Notes under the pieces: model-generated
The model's input: only the letters and a program-made list of their open reading frames with translations
The model's database searches: none
What the model was told of the DNA's origin: nothing
DNA from: an uncultured Mollicutes bacterium
Lineage (GTDB): Bacteria; Bacillota_I; Bacilli_A; ML615J-28; CAG-313
Direction of reading: 5' to 3'
Assembly (NCBI GenBank): GCA_900538885.1
Contig: UQAI01000005.1
Span: forward strand, 1 to 53,402
DNA: 53,402 bases
Made by a program: the position numbers and the translations under genes
Shown here: positions 25,861 to 33,821 of the stretch, one piece after another
Numbering within the stretch: position 1 is the stretch's first letter
Layout of the letters: every line of letters begins with the position of its first letter

Positions 25861-27201
25861 TTATTCTTCTATTTTATCTATTGCTTTTGTTATTTTGGTG
25901 ATATTAAATTCATTAATTTTATTTCTTAATTTCACTAGTTGAGTTTCCACAATATCATTGCTTAATGAGATAATGCTTTCGGCGTTTTTGTTTATCTCAT
26001 TAGCCTTTTTATTTATATCAAGAACTTGTTTTGTTATTTTGTCAATAGTTTTAGTTATTAAGTCCTCTTTCATTTTATTAAAGTTTTCTATGATTTTTTC
26101 AGTTTCTTCAAACTTTAATGATTCTTTTTTCGTTTCTAATAAAAGCTTTTGATATTTTCTACCTAAACTTTCCACAATGCTTAAGAAGGTTATAAAATAT
26201 TGAGGACGAACTACATACATTTTTTCATACTCTTGTACCTTTTTGATTGGCACATCATAGTTTTCCATTTCTAGTTCACTAACAAGTAAAGCATATTCAC
26301 ATTTTTTCTTTGTACGGTCTTTATCAAGTTTTTTATAATGGGATTCATTAGTTTTACGATTAACTGAATTAGGGTCTTCACTCTTCATTTCACAAGTTAC
26401 CGAAGTTAATTCTTCTTTATGATCTTCTCCTGTATATACTCTAAAAATGAAATCTGCCTTTGTTCCTTTTGTTTCATCGTCTTCTTTGATTGAATCATTA
26501 TCTTTTTCCCATGTACAATTTAGAAAACCACTTTGTGCATATGAGTTGTATTCATTATTACACCAACGTTCTAAGTCTTCACCAATTCTTTTTATATTTA
26601 ATGATGTTCTATCATTTTTTAATCTTAGGATTTCGTTTTCTTTTTCGTTTAACTCTTTTTGGATTTCATTATCTTTTTCAAGTAAAGCTATTCTTATCTT
26701 TTCGGTACATTCTCTATCTTTATCAGCTAGTTTTGTATTTTGGAGTTCTATTTGATTTTGAAGTTTCATTATTTCTAGTTTATTTTGTTGTTCTGTTATT
26801 TGTTTAGACATTTCTAATTCATGAATCTTCTCATTATATTTTTTAATTTCTTCACTTGCTTGAAGCTTGGCTTTTTCAGCTACACTTTTTTCAAGTGATG
26901 TGTATGTGGCTTGAAGCATTGTTAGTTTTGAATTTAGTTCTTGTAATTTTTCTTCATAAGTTTTCTTTATATCTTGTTCTTTTAACAAAACTTCATTTTT
27001 CTTTTCTAACTCTAGTTTTGATTTTACATCATTTAAAAGTTTTAAGTATTCTGTGTTTTTTCCTTTATCTATTTGTTCACGTAGAATAGTAGTATCTATT
27101 TTATTTAGTGATAATAAATCAATCTCATCACCTTTTTTCGCATCTACTTCTAGGCGTAATGTTTTTTCATCGATTATTGTTACTTCAGTTATTTTAGCCA
27201 T
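25861..27201 (-). CDS. DUF2130 coiled-coil protein (RmuC-like, putative PD-(D/E)XK fold)
   Basis: 446 residues from the ATG at 27201, which has AAGGAGG nine bases upstream. Residues about 50-200 form a long, highly charged coiled coil. A globular domain follows (KRIGEDLERWCNNEYN, GTKADFIFRVY, TCEMKSEDPNSVNRKTNESHYKKLDKDR) with the layout of the DUF2130 family. That family has been compared with restriction-like nucleases; the D..(E/C)xK pattern fits but is not proof. A second helical stretch closes the protein. Function is unknown. It sits between sigE and sigG, which are adjacent in model sporulators. Confidence 0.82.
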   Translation of the reverse strand: MAKITEVTIIDEKTLRLEVDAKKGDEIDLLSLNKIDTTILREQIDKGKNTEYLKLLNDVKSKLELEKKNEVLLKEQDIKKTYEEKLQELNSKLTMLQATYTSLEKSVAEKAKLQASEEIKKYNEKIHELEMSKQITEQQNKLEIMKLQNQIELQNTKLADKDRECTEKIRIALLEKDNEIQKELNEKENEILRLKNDRTSLNIKRIGEDLERWCNNEYNSYAQSGFLNCTWEKDNDSIKEDDETKGTKADFIFRVYTGEDHKEELTSVTCEMKSEDPNSVNRKTNESHYKKLDKDRTKKKCEYALLVSELEMENYDVPIKKVQEYEKMYVVRPQYFITFLSIVESLGRKYQKLLLETKKESLKFEETEKIIENFNKMKEDLITKTIDKITKQVLDINKKANEINKNAESIISLSNDIVETQLVKLRNKINEFNITKITKAIDKIEE

Positions 27202-27229
27202 AGTTAAAAGCCTCCTTACTCTTATCATT

Positions 27230-27238
27230 ATTATATCA
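27230..27238 (-). promoter_or_regulatory. Extended -10 promoter of the DUF2130 gene
   Basis: TGATATAAT on the minus strand (TATAAT at 27230-27235), about 30 bases before the ATG. The -35 position lies in the last codons of sigE and is poor. It would make the gene independent of the sporulation operon. Confidence 0.4.
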
Positions 27239-27251
27239 AAAAAAATATTAC

Positions 27252-27959
27252 TTAGGCAATTTTTACTCTATTTTCAATTTCTTGACGCATTTTATCTATT
27301 ATTCTTTTTTCTAAGCGTGATATATATGACTGAGATATTCCGAGTTCATCGGCAACTTCTTTTTGAGTCATTACTGGATGATCATATAAGCCAAAACGCA
27401 TGACCATAATTTCTCTTTCCCGCTTTGTTAATTTATTTAGCGCATAGTATAAATTATCAATATCTTCTTCTTCCGCAAGTTTAGTTAATGTTTCTGGTTC
27501 TTCCGATCCTAAAATATCTGCTAGAATCATTTCATTTCCTTCATTGTCAACACTTAAGACTTCATCTAGTGAATATTCATTACGTGACTTTTGGGTTTTT
27601 CTTAAATACATCAATATTTCGTTTTCAATGCATCTTGATGCGTATGTTGCAAGTTTAATATTTTTTTCCATTTTGAAAGTTTGAACTCCCTTAATTAATC
27701 CCATTGAACCAATGCTTATTAAATCTTCAATATTAATTTTAGTTGATTCGAATTTTTTTGCGATAAAAACAACTAGCCGTAAATTATGTACTATTAAAGT
27801 ATTTCTAGCATCAATATCTCCTTCTTTACTTTTTAACAGTAACTCTGTTTCTTCTTTTTCCTCTAATGGTGGTGGTAAAATATTATTGCTATTAATATAG
27901 AAACAAGTTTTATTTTTTTTAAATATACAATCTAACAATTTAATAAATAATTTAATCAT
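27252..27959 (-). CDS. sigE: Early mother-cell sigma factor SigE (pro-SigE)
   Basis: Drives early mother-cell genes in sporulation and is made as an inactive precursor. It is 235 residues from the ATG at 27959; an ATG one codon upstream is also possible. Both follow GGGGGG. The N-terminal pro-sequence MIKLFIKLLDCIFKKNK is amphipathic and precedes FYI and LPPPL, which align with the SigE processing region. Regions 2 (NLRLVVFIAKKFESTKINIEDLISIGSMGLIKG, ATYASRCIENEILMYLR) and 4 (ELGISQSYISRLEKRIIDKMR) are complete. It overlaps spoIIGA, its processing protease, by eight bases, as in Bacillus. Confidence 0.93.
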   Translation of the reverse strand: MIKLFIKLLDCIFKKNKTCFYINSNNILPPPLEEKEETELLLKSKEGDIDARNTLIVHNLRLVVFIAKKFESTKINIEDLISIGSMGLIKGVQTFKMEKNIKLATYASRCIENEILMYLRKTQKSRNEYSLDEVLSVDNEGNEMILADILGSEEPETLTKLAEEEDIDNLYYALNKLTKREREIMVMRFGLYDHPVMTQKEVADELGISQSYISRLEKRIIDKMRQEIENRVKIA

Positions 27960-28659
27960 CATTTCCCCCCATGAAATCACGATGTAATAATACATCATAA
28001 TTATTAATATTAGTAAAAGCGTATCTAGCAATAATTGAAGCACCAGCCATGACTACTGGTGGACCTTCATAAATCATAATATTAGTATTTCCTCCAATAC
28101 CTTGTATTATCGTACTTCCTATTTTTTCTAGATTTAATTTTGTCATATGTTTGTTATTAATAAAAACTATAGGTAATCCTTGATAATATACTGTATTTCC
28201 AGTATCTAAATAGGCTTTAAAATTTATATTCTTAATACTAACTTTATATATATGTTTATTCTCATTAATTGATACCCCCTTATAGTTTTCAATAATCCAA
28301 CTTATAATAACAAATAACAAAGCTACAAACAGCATTGCCAGATTTTTAACTTTAAATATTACAATAGTGCCAACAAAAGCAATATTTAATAAATAGTATA
28401 TTACTATTTTTATAATAGTAGTTTTAATACTTTTATAAGGATATGCAATTACAACAATAATAATTCCCACAAAATAACGAATTACCATTAAATGTTTAAA
28501 AGGAAAAATAAATAATAGTACGTTAGCTAAACTAATAAATAAAGCAAGAATTATGCGATAGATAATTATTTTTTCTTTCCATACTAAACTAATAGTTTTT
28601 AGTATTGCATAGTCCGTAATTAGTGTTGTAATGAGGACTAAATCTAAATAGACAATCAT
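27952..28659 (-). CDS. spoIIGA: Pro-sigma-E processing peptidase SpoIIGA
   Basis: Membrane-embedded aspartic protease that cleaves pro-SigE. It is 235 residues from the ATG at 28659, chosen because MIVYLDLVLITT aligns with the family start. The N-terminal half has about five membrane segments. The C-terminal half is the cytoplasmic protease domain with the catalytic motif FKAYLDTGNTVYYQGLPIVF and a following QGIGGNTNIMIYEG segment. It is shorter than the 309-residue B. subtilis protein, mainly at the C-terminus. It is co-transcribed and overlapping with sigE. The promoter upstream has the unusual geometry of Spo0A-dependent spoIIG promoters. Confidence 0.88.
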   Translation of the reverse strand: MIVYLDLVLITTLITDYAILKTISLVWKEKIIIYRIILALFISLANVLLFIFPFKHLMVIRYFVGIIIVVIAYPYKSIKTTIIKIVIYYLLNIAFVGTIVIFKVKNLAMLFVALLFVIISWIIENYKGVSINENKHIYKVSIKNINFKAYLDTGNTVYYQGLPIVFINNKHMTKLNLEKIGSTIIQGIGGNTNIMIYEGPPVVMAGASIIARYAFTNINNYDVLLHRDFMGGNDD

Positions 28660-28675
28660 TGTCATCACCACTACA

Positions 28676-28708
28676 ATTATACAACATTAAATTTGCTAAT
28701 TTTGTCAT
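28676..28708 (-). promoter_or_regulatory. Candidate Spo0A-dependent promoter of spoIIGA-sigE
   Basis: TATAAT (28676-28681) lies just upstream of the ribosome binding site. The best -35-like sequence, ATGACA (28703-28708), is 21 bases away rather than 17. It lies in TATGACAAA, which agrees at seven of nine positions with the reversed 0A box TTCGACAAA. The B. subtilis spoIIG promoter has a similarly long spacer (22 bases) and 0A boxes at its -35. Binding by Spo0A is inferred. Confidence 0.45.
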
Positions 28709-28721
28709 AACAAGAAAGGAA

Positions 28722-28750
28722 AAAATAAAAAACCCTATATTAGGGTTTTA
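28722..28750 (-). terminator. Terminator after ftsZ
   Basis: AAACCCT and AGGGTTT form a 7-bp stem around a five-base loop, followed on the minus strand by TTTTTATTTTT. It separates ftsZ from the spoIIG promoter. About 75 AT-rich bases between it and the ftsZ stop show nothing else. Confidence 0.83.
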
Positions 28751-28825
28751 GCACTTTTTTGATTCTCACTTATGGTAGAGTTCACCGCTTTTTATGTAAG
28801 TTTTTTACACTAGTATTTTATCGTA

Positions 28826-29950
28826 TTAACGATATCTATTTTGAAGCCAACTTGGTACTTTTGTTTCTTTAACTTCTTTTCCCTCTTCTTGTTTTACAGT
28901 TGTTCCACCACCGATATGTGGAGTGATTGGTCGAGGTTCTTCATGTTTTTGATAAACTTCCGCTTTTTCTTGTTCAGCTATTTTGTTTTCTTTTGATAAA
29001 TCAAAACCAGTTGCGATAACAGTTACTACGATTTCACCATTTAATTCAAAATTTAAACCTGTACCATGAATAATATCAATTTCTGTTGATGAGGCATTAC
29101 GAATTTCTGATATTACATCTTCAATTTCTTTCATTGTCATTCCATCATCACCAGTAATTTGAACAATTGCATCTGTCGCTCCATTAATATCAATTTCTAG
29201 TAATGGACTACTAATAGCCATTCTCGCTGCTAATACTGCACGATTTGGACCACTAGCAATACCAATACCCATAAGGGCTGTGCCTTTACCAGATAATACA
29301 GTTTTTACGTCCGCAAAGTCAACGTTAATTAATCCTGGAAATGATATGATTTCCGAAATACCTTTTACACCATGTAGTAAAACATTATCTGCTTCACTGA
29401 ATGCTTCTAGGTAAGTTGTATTAGTACCGATTATATCTAATAATTTATCATTAGGGACAATAATTAAAGTATCAACAAATGGTTTCATTTCTTCAATGCC
29501 TTGGATAGCATTTTGCATACGACGTTTGCCTTCAAATCCAAATGGTTTTGTTACTATACCAACAACGACACAACCAAGTTCTTTCGCAATTCTTGCGATA
29601 ACAGGGGCAGCACCAGTACCAGTTCCACCACCCATACCAGTTGTGATAAATACTAAATCAGCACCTTTAATCGCATCTCTTATTTCATCTTCTGATTCTT
29701 CAGCAGCTTTACGGCCAACTTCAGGATTAGCACCAGCCCCAAGTCCTTTAGTTATTTGCTTGCCAATTTGTATTCTTACTTCAGCTTTTGATAATCTTAA
29801 TACTTGACAGTCAGTATTAATTGCGATATATTCAACTTCACGGATATCGTTATCGATCATTCTGTTAATGGCATTACCGCCACCTCCACCTACACCAATT
29901 ACCTTTAATATTGGTTTCGTTGTGAACATTTCATCGCTAGCGTTCATCAT
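28826..29950 (-). CDS. ftsZ: Cell division protein FtsZ
   Basis: Tubulin-like GTPase that forms the division ring and recruits the septal wall machinery. It is about 374 residues from the ATG at 29950 (or the next codon), with AAAGGGATG upstream. The tubulin signature GGGTGTG is near residue 107 (ITTGMGGGTGTGAAP), with IGVGGGGGNAINRM at the N-terminus and the NVDFADV T7 loop. A short variable linker leads to the conserved C-terminal peptide PSWLQNRYR, which binds FtsA/SepF-type partners. No ftsA is adjacent. It has two promoters and its own terminator. Confidence 0.97.
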   Translation of the reverse strand: MMNASDEMFTTKPILKVIGVGGGGGNAINRMIDNDIREVEYIAINTDCQVLRLSKAEVRIQIGKQITKGLGAGANPEVGRKAAEESEDEIRDAIKGADLVFITTGMGGGTGTGAAPVIARIAKELGCVVVGIVTKPFGFEGKRRMQNAIQGIEEMKPFVDTLIIVPNDKLLDIIGTNTTYLEAFSEADNVLLHGVKGISEIISFPGLINVDFADVKTVLSGKGTALMGIGIASGPNRAVLAARMAISSPLLEIDINGATDAIVQITGDDGMTMKEIEDVISEIRNASSTEIDIIHGTGLNFELNGEIVVTVIATGFDLSKENKIAEQEKAEVYQKHEEPRPITPHIGGGTTVKQEEGKEVKETKVPSWLQNRYR

Positions 29951-29984
29951 ACAATCATCCCTTTCTCTATTTTCATTATGCAAC

Positions 29985-30013
29985 ATTATAGCATAGCATG
30001 TTTTATTTTACAA
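29985..30013 (-). promoter_or_regulatory. ftsZ promoter, proximal
   Basis: TTGTAA (30008-30013), a 17-base spacer and TATAAT (29985-29990). It lies 35 bases before the ftsZ ATG. Confidence 0.6.
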
Positions 30014-30039
30014 ATATATTACTTTATTTAACTATTACA

Positions 30040-30068
30040 ATTATACCAAAATTAACCATAAAAGTCAA
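30040..30068 (-). promoter_or_regulatory. ftsZ promoter, distal
   Basis: TTGACT (30063-30068), a 17-base spacer and TATAAT (30040-30045), with a TGG extended -10. It is a near-consensus site and the stronger of the two. Confidence 0.75.
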
Positions 30069-30116
30069 GGTAAGCGGCTATATTAATTTTGAGGTACAAT
30101 TTCTAAATATATATAT

Positions 30117-30158
30117 ATTTTAAAAGCACCTTAGGGAGTTTTTCCTTCCAAGGTGCAG
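30117..30158 (-). terminator. Terminator after ackA
   Basis: GCACCTT (30126-30132) pairs with AAGGTGC (30150-30156). The minus strand continues TTTTAAAATAT. It directly follows the ackA stop. Confidence 0.8.
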
Positions 30159-30165
30159 TTTTTTG

Positions 30166-31365
30166 TTATTTAATATTACCTAATCTCATTACATCTCTTG
30201 CGATCATAAGTTCTTCGTTTGTAGGAACAACTAATACTTTAATCTTTGAATTAGGTGTAGATATTTCTGCATAATTACCAAAAGTATCAATGTTCTTTTG
30301 TTCATCAATTTCAACACCAAAGGCTTCTTTTAAGCGGGCACATACTTCACTTCTTGTTTGTGGTGATTTTTCACCAATACCAGCAGTAAAGACAAGCACA
30401 TCACATCCGCCCATATAAGCATAGTAACTACCAATAAAATCTACTATCTTCTTTTCTTGCATTCTTAAGATTAAATCAGCTTTAACATCGCCTTCTGCTT
30501 GAGCCTTTCTTAAATCACGGCCATCGCTACTTTTTGGGAAATAGCCAATGTATCCAGATTTTTTATTTAGAATAGTTGTAACTTCTTCAACTGTTTTATT
30601 TTCTTTATGACAGATAAACTCAATAATTGCAGGATCGATAGTGCCTGATCTTGTTCCCATTGGAAGACCATCAAGTGGAGTTAGTCCCATTGTTGTATCT
30701 ACAACTTTACCATCTTTTATCGCCGCAAGACTTGCACCATTACCTAAATGGGCAATAATCATTTTTAATCCTTCAAGTGGACGATTTAGACGGGCTGCTG
30801 CCTCAGCTGACACATAACGATAACTTGTTCCGTGGAAACCATATTTACGAACATGATATTTTTCATACCATTCATATGGTGTACCATACATATATGCCTC
30901 AGGTGCCATTGTTAAATGAAATGAAGTATCGAACACACCTACTTGTACAACACCTGGTAATGCTTCTTTAAAAGCTCTAATACCTGTTAAATTAGCGGGA
31001 TTATGTAATGGGCCTAAATCACTAACTGATTCTACAACACTAATTGCTTCATCATCCATAACTACTGAATCTGTATATTTTTCGCCACAATGTAGAATTC
31101 TATGTCCTACACCAGCAATTTCTTTTAAGTCTTTAACAATACCTTTTTCAATTAAAGCCTTTAATAGGATATCAACTGCCATAGCATGATCTTTCGCATC
31201 AACTAATTTTTCTTCTTTTTTGCCTTCATACTTAATAACAAAGTTAGGATTTTCTAATCCTATTTTTTCAACAAGTCCCTCAGTAATTACCTTTTCTTCA
31301 GGCATTTCTAGTAATTGAAATTTTAAAGATGAACTTCCAGCATTTACTGCCATTATTTTACTCAT
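30166..31365 (-). CDS. ackA: Acetate kinase
   Basis: Converts acetyl phosphate and ADP to acetate and ATP, the energy-yielding end of mixed-acid fermentation. It is 399 residues from the ATG at 31365, with GGAGG eight bases upstream. Visible motifs are VNAGSSSLKFQL at the N-terminus, YGFHGTSYRYV, AHLGNGASLAAI and FTAGIGEKSP. It is complete. No pta lies nearby. A small membrane-protein gene is 15 bases upstream in the same transcript. Confidence 0.97.
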   Translation of the reverse strand: MSKIMAVNAGSSSLKFQLLEMPEEKVITEGLVEKIGLENPNFVIKYEGKKEEKLVDAKDHAMAVDILLKALIEKGIVKDLKEIAGVGHRILHCGEKYTDSVVMDDEAISVVESVSDLGPLHNPANLTGIRAFKEALPGVVQVGVFDTSFHLTMAPEAYMYGTPYEWYEKYHVRKYGFHGTSYRYVSAEAAARLNRPLEGLKMIIAHLGNGASLAAIKDGKVVDTTMGLTPLDGLPMGTRSGTIDPAIIEFICHKENKTVEEVTTILNKKSGYIGYFPKSSDGRDLRKAQAEGDVKADLILRMQEKKIVDFIGSYYAYMGGCDVLVFTAGIGEKSPQTRSEVCARLKEAFGVEIDEQKNIDTFGNYAEISTPNSKIKVLVVPTNEELMIARDVMRLGNIK

Positions 31366-31380
31366 AAAGTATTCCTCCAC

Positions 31381-31920
31381 TTATTTACTTTCTGATAATA
31401 TTTTTTCAGGTAGTATATTATAAACTATAATACTACCAATAAGCCAAGCAAGCATCATAAAGATTCCGACATTTAAATTATACTTGTAAGTATAGAACAT
31501 ACTATTACCACTATTTGTTACAGCTATCACTATTAGGAAGATTAATAATAAACAATTTAACCCAAAATGCAAAATAAGACCTAAATATAAAATTTTTTTA
31601 ATTTCATATTTTCCAAGTTTATCTGGGAAATCTTTTAGCACTCCTACTGTTTTTAATATTCCACCAACACTTAATATCAACAATAATAATGATAGTGTTA
31701 AAACTAAAATTTGAATGAGTGAGGCTATAACGCCACCAAATCCTAAATTCCAAAAGTTCATTAAATTGTATCCATTTATTGGCATTTTTACAGTTTCTAG
31801 TAATTCTTCATTATATCTAATAGTGTAAGTTAAATATGGTAAAGTAAAATTACAAAAAGTTAGGGTACTAACGCCGCCAACCACAAAATATATAAAATTT
31901 TTAAATATTTTTTCCTTCAT
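31381..31920 (-). CDS. Four-pass membrane protein of unknown function
   Basis: 179 residues from the ATG at 31920, with an AAGAAGG site upstream. Four hydrophobic segments are seen at about 8-28, 60-85, 105-130 and 145-167, with short loops. No family is recognised. The first outer loop carries YLTYTIRYNEELLETVKMPING, and nothing looks catalytic. It is the first gene of a two-gene unit with ackA; the reason for the pairing is unknown. Confidence 0.75.
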   Translation of the reverse strand: MKEKIFKNFIYFVVGGVSTLTFCNFTLPYLTYTIRYNEELLETVKMPINGYNLMNFWNLGFGGVIASLIQILVLTLSLLLLILSVGGILKTVGVLKDFPDKLGKYEIKKILYLGLILHFGLNCLLLIFLIVIAVTNSGNSMFYTYKYNLNVGIFMMLAWLIGSIIVYNILPEKILSESK

Positions 31921-31946
31921 AATTTTGCCTTCTTTCAAACATATGT

Positions 31947-31975
31947 ATTATAGCACATTTGTCATTTTTTTGCCA
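31947..31975 (-). promoter_or_regulatory. Promoter of the membrane protein-ackA unit
   Basis: TATAAT (31947-31952) with a TGC extended -10. A weak -35, TGGCAA (31970-31975), is at 17 bases. It is divergent from the ABC exporter promoter. Confidence 0.45.
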
Positions 31976-31999
31976 TTAAACTGTTTTATTTTAATTTTA

Positions 32000-32028
32000 T
32001 TGCTTTCTTTTTATTTTTTTGATATAAT
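32000..32028 (+). promoter_or_regulatory. Promoter of the ABC exporter gene
   Basis: TTGCTT (32000-32005), a 17-base spacer and TATAAT (32023-32028), with the extended -10 TGATATAAT. Confidence 0.72.
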
Positions 32029-32054
32029 CGTTAAAGTATTAATGGAGGTACTAA

Positions 32055-33791
32055 ATGATTAAAAAATTTATGTCTTACTATAAACCTCATCTTAGGTTAT
32101 TCATTATTGATTTGTTTTGTGCATGCATTGTTGCCATTTGTAATATATTTTATCCAAGAATTGTCCAACTCATTATTGGAACTTACGCCCCTGAAAAAGA
32201 ATGGCAACCAATTTTAGTGCTTTGTGGTGTGCTTCTAGGTATATATATACTAAAAGCTTTCTTAAACTATGTTATTCAGTATTGGGGTCACATTGTTGGA
32301 GTTAGAATTCAAGGTGATATGCGAAAGGATTTATTTATTCACTTACAAAAACTTCCATTTGCTTATCTTGATGAAAACAAAACTGGGGTTATTATGTCAC
32401 GTATTATTAATGATTTAATGGATATCTCAGAACTTGCCCATCACGGACCAGAAGATACATTTATCTCATTAATTACTTTAATTGCTTCATTTGTTATGAT
32501 GGTTATTTATGTTGACTACCGGCTTGCTTTAATTGTTTTTGGCATTGTTCCCTTTATTGTGTTGTTTGCGGTTAAAAGAAGAAAGAAAATGAAAGATGCT
32601 TTTAAAACAATGCGAGAAAAAACAGGTGAAATTAACGCTCAGGTGGAAAGTTCAATTTCGGGAATTAGAGTTACTAGAGCTTATGCAGCAAGCAATTATG
32701 AAATTGAAAAATTTAAAGTATCAAACGAAAACTTTAAAAATGCACGAGCTGTTGCATATAAACAAATGGGAATTTTCGGTTCTGGCATGAATTTCTTTAC
32801 TGATTTTTTATATTTAGTAATTATCCTAGCTAGTGGTTTACTACTTGCATTTGGAAAGATTACCAATGATTCATTAACGGCAGCTGTTCTTTATGTCGCA
32901 ATGATTATTAGTCCTATTCGAACTTTAATCGCAATATTTGAACAAATCCAAAGTGGCCTAACCGGTTTTGCAAGGTTCCAAGAAATAATGAAAGAAGAAA
33001 CTGAAAAAGAATGTACTAATCCTATTACTCTTGAAAAATTTAATGATAAACTCGAATTTCAAAATGTTAGTTTTAAATACAAAAATAAAGATGGTGATAA
33101 ATTCGAAAACCTAGTATTAAACAATATTTCTTTCACGATAAATAAAGGAACTACCCTTGCTTTAGTTGGACCATCTGGTGGTGGTAAAACTACAATTTGT
33201 CATTTGATTCCTCGTTTTTATGATATTATTGATGGCAGTATTAAAATTGATGATATTGACATTAGACAATATAGTCTTGAATCTTTACGTAATAATATTG
33301 GAATTGTTGCTCAAGATGTTTTCCTTTTTGGTGGAACTATTAAAGAAAATATTGCGTATGGTAAACTCGATGCATCAATGGATGAAATCATTGTAGCCTC
33401 TAAAAGCGCTAATATACACGAATTCATTGAAACACTTCCTCAAGGTTATGATACATATGTTGGTGAACGTGGAGTTAAGCTATCTGGAGGGCAAAAACAA
33501 AGAATTTCAATTGCCCGTGCTTTTCTTAAAAATCCACCAATACTTATTTTAGACGAAGCCACAAGTGCACTAGATACTATTTCTGAATTACAAATTCAAA
33601 ATTCATTAGATAATCTCAGTAAAGGTCGTACCACAATTGTTGTTGCACATCGTTTATCTACTGTTAAGAATGCAGATGAAATAATGGTTGTTACTAAGGA
33701 TGGTATTATTGAAAAAGGAACTCATAATGAGCTCCTTCAAAACAATGGTTTATACTCTAACTTATATCAATATCAATTTAGAAACGAATAA
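32055..33791 (+). CDS. ABC exporter, fused membrane and ATPase half-transporter
   Basis: 578 residues. Six membrane segments (about 15-310) form the exporter fold, then an ATPase domain with Walker A GPSGGGKTT near residue 377, signature LSGGQKQR, Walker B ILILDEATSALD and the switch histidine in AHRLST. GGAGG precedes the ATG. It is a half-transporter, and because no partner gene is adjacent it probably forms a homodimer. It resembles lipid/multidrug exporters of the MsbA/BmrA type; the substrate is not deducible. It is a single-gene transcript between a clear promoter and terminator. Confidence 0.92.
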   Translation: MIKKFMSYYKPHLRLFIIDLFCACIVAICNIFYPRIVQLIIGTYAPEKEWQPILVLCGVLLGIYILKAFLNYVIQYWGHIVGVRIQGDMRKDLFIHLQKLPFAYLDENKTGVIMSRIINDLMDISELAHHGPEDTFISLITLIASFVMMVIYVDYRLALIVFGIVPFIVLFAVKRRKKMKDAFKTMREKTGEINAQVESSISGIRVTRAYAASNYEIEKFKVSNENFKNARAVAYKQMGIFGSGMNFFTDFLYLVIILASGLLLAFGKITNDSLTAAVLYVAMIISPIRTLIAIFEQIQSGLTGFARFQEIMKEETEKECTNPITLEKFNDKLEFQNVSFKYKNKDGDKFENLVLNNISFTINKGTTLALVGPSGGGKTTICHLIPRFYDIIDGSIKIDDIDIRQYSLESLRNNIGIVAQDVFLFGGTIKENIAYGKLDASMDEIIVASKSANIHEFIETLPQGYDTYVGERGVKLSGGQKQRISIARAFLKNPPILILDEATSALDTISELQIQNSLDNLSKGRTTIVVAHRLSTVKNADEIMVVTKDGIIEKGTHNELLQNNGLYSNLYQYQFRNE

Positions 33792-33821
33792 GCTTGTTTT
33801 ATCAACAAGCTTATTTTTTTT
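33788..33821. terminator. Shared terminator between the ABC exporter and the LRR lipoprotein gene
   Basis: ATAAGCTTGTT (33788-33798) pairs with AACAAGCTTAT (33804-33814) around a five-base loop and runs into T8 on the plus strand. The stop codon of the exporter is in the stem. The convergent gene ends at 33820, so it may act for both. Confidence 0.87.

Noticed and set aside
25958..27403. Several plus-strand open frames opposite the DUF2130 and sigE genes
   Set aside because: They mirror the charged coiled-coil codons on the other strand and have hydrophobic low-complexity products without binding sites.
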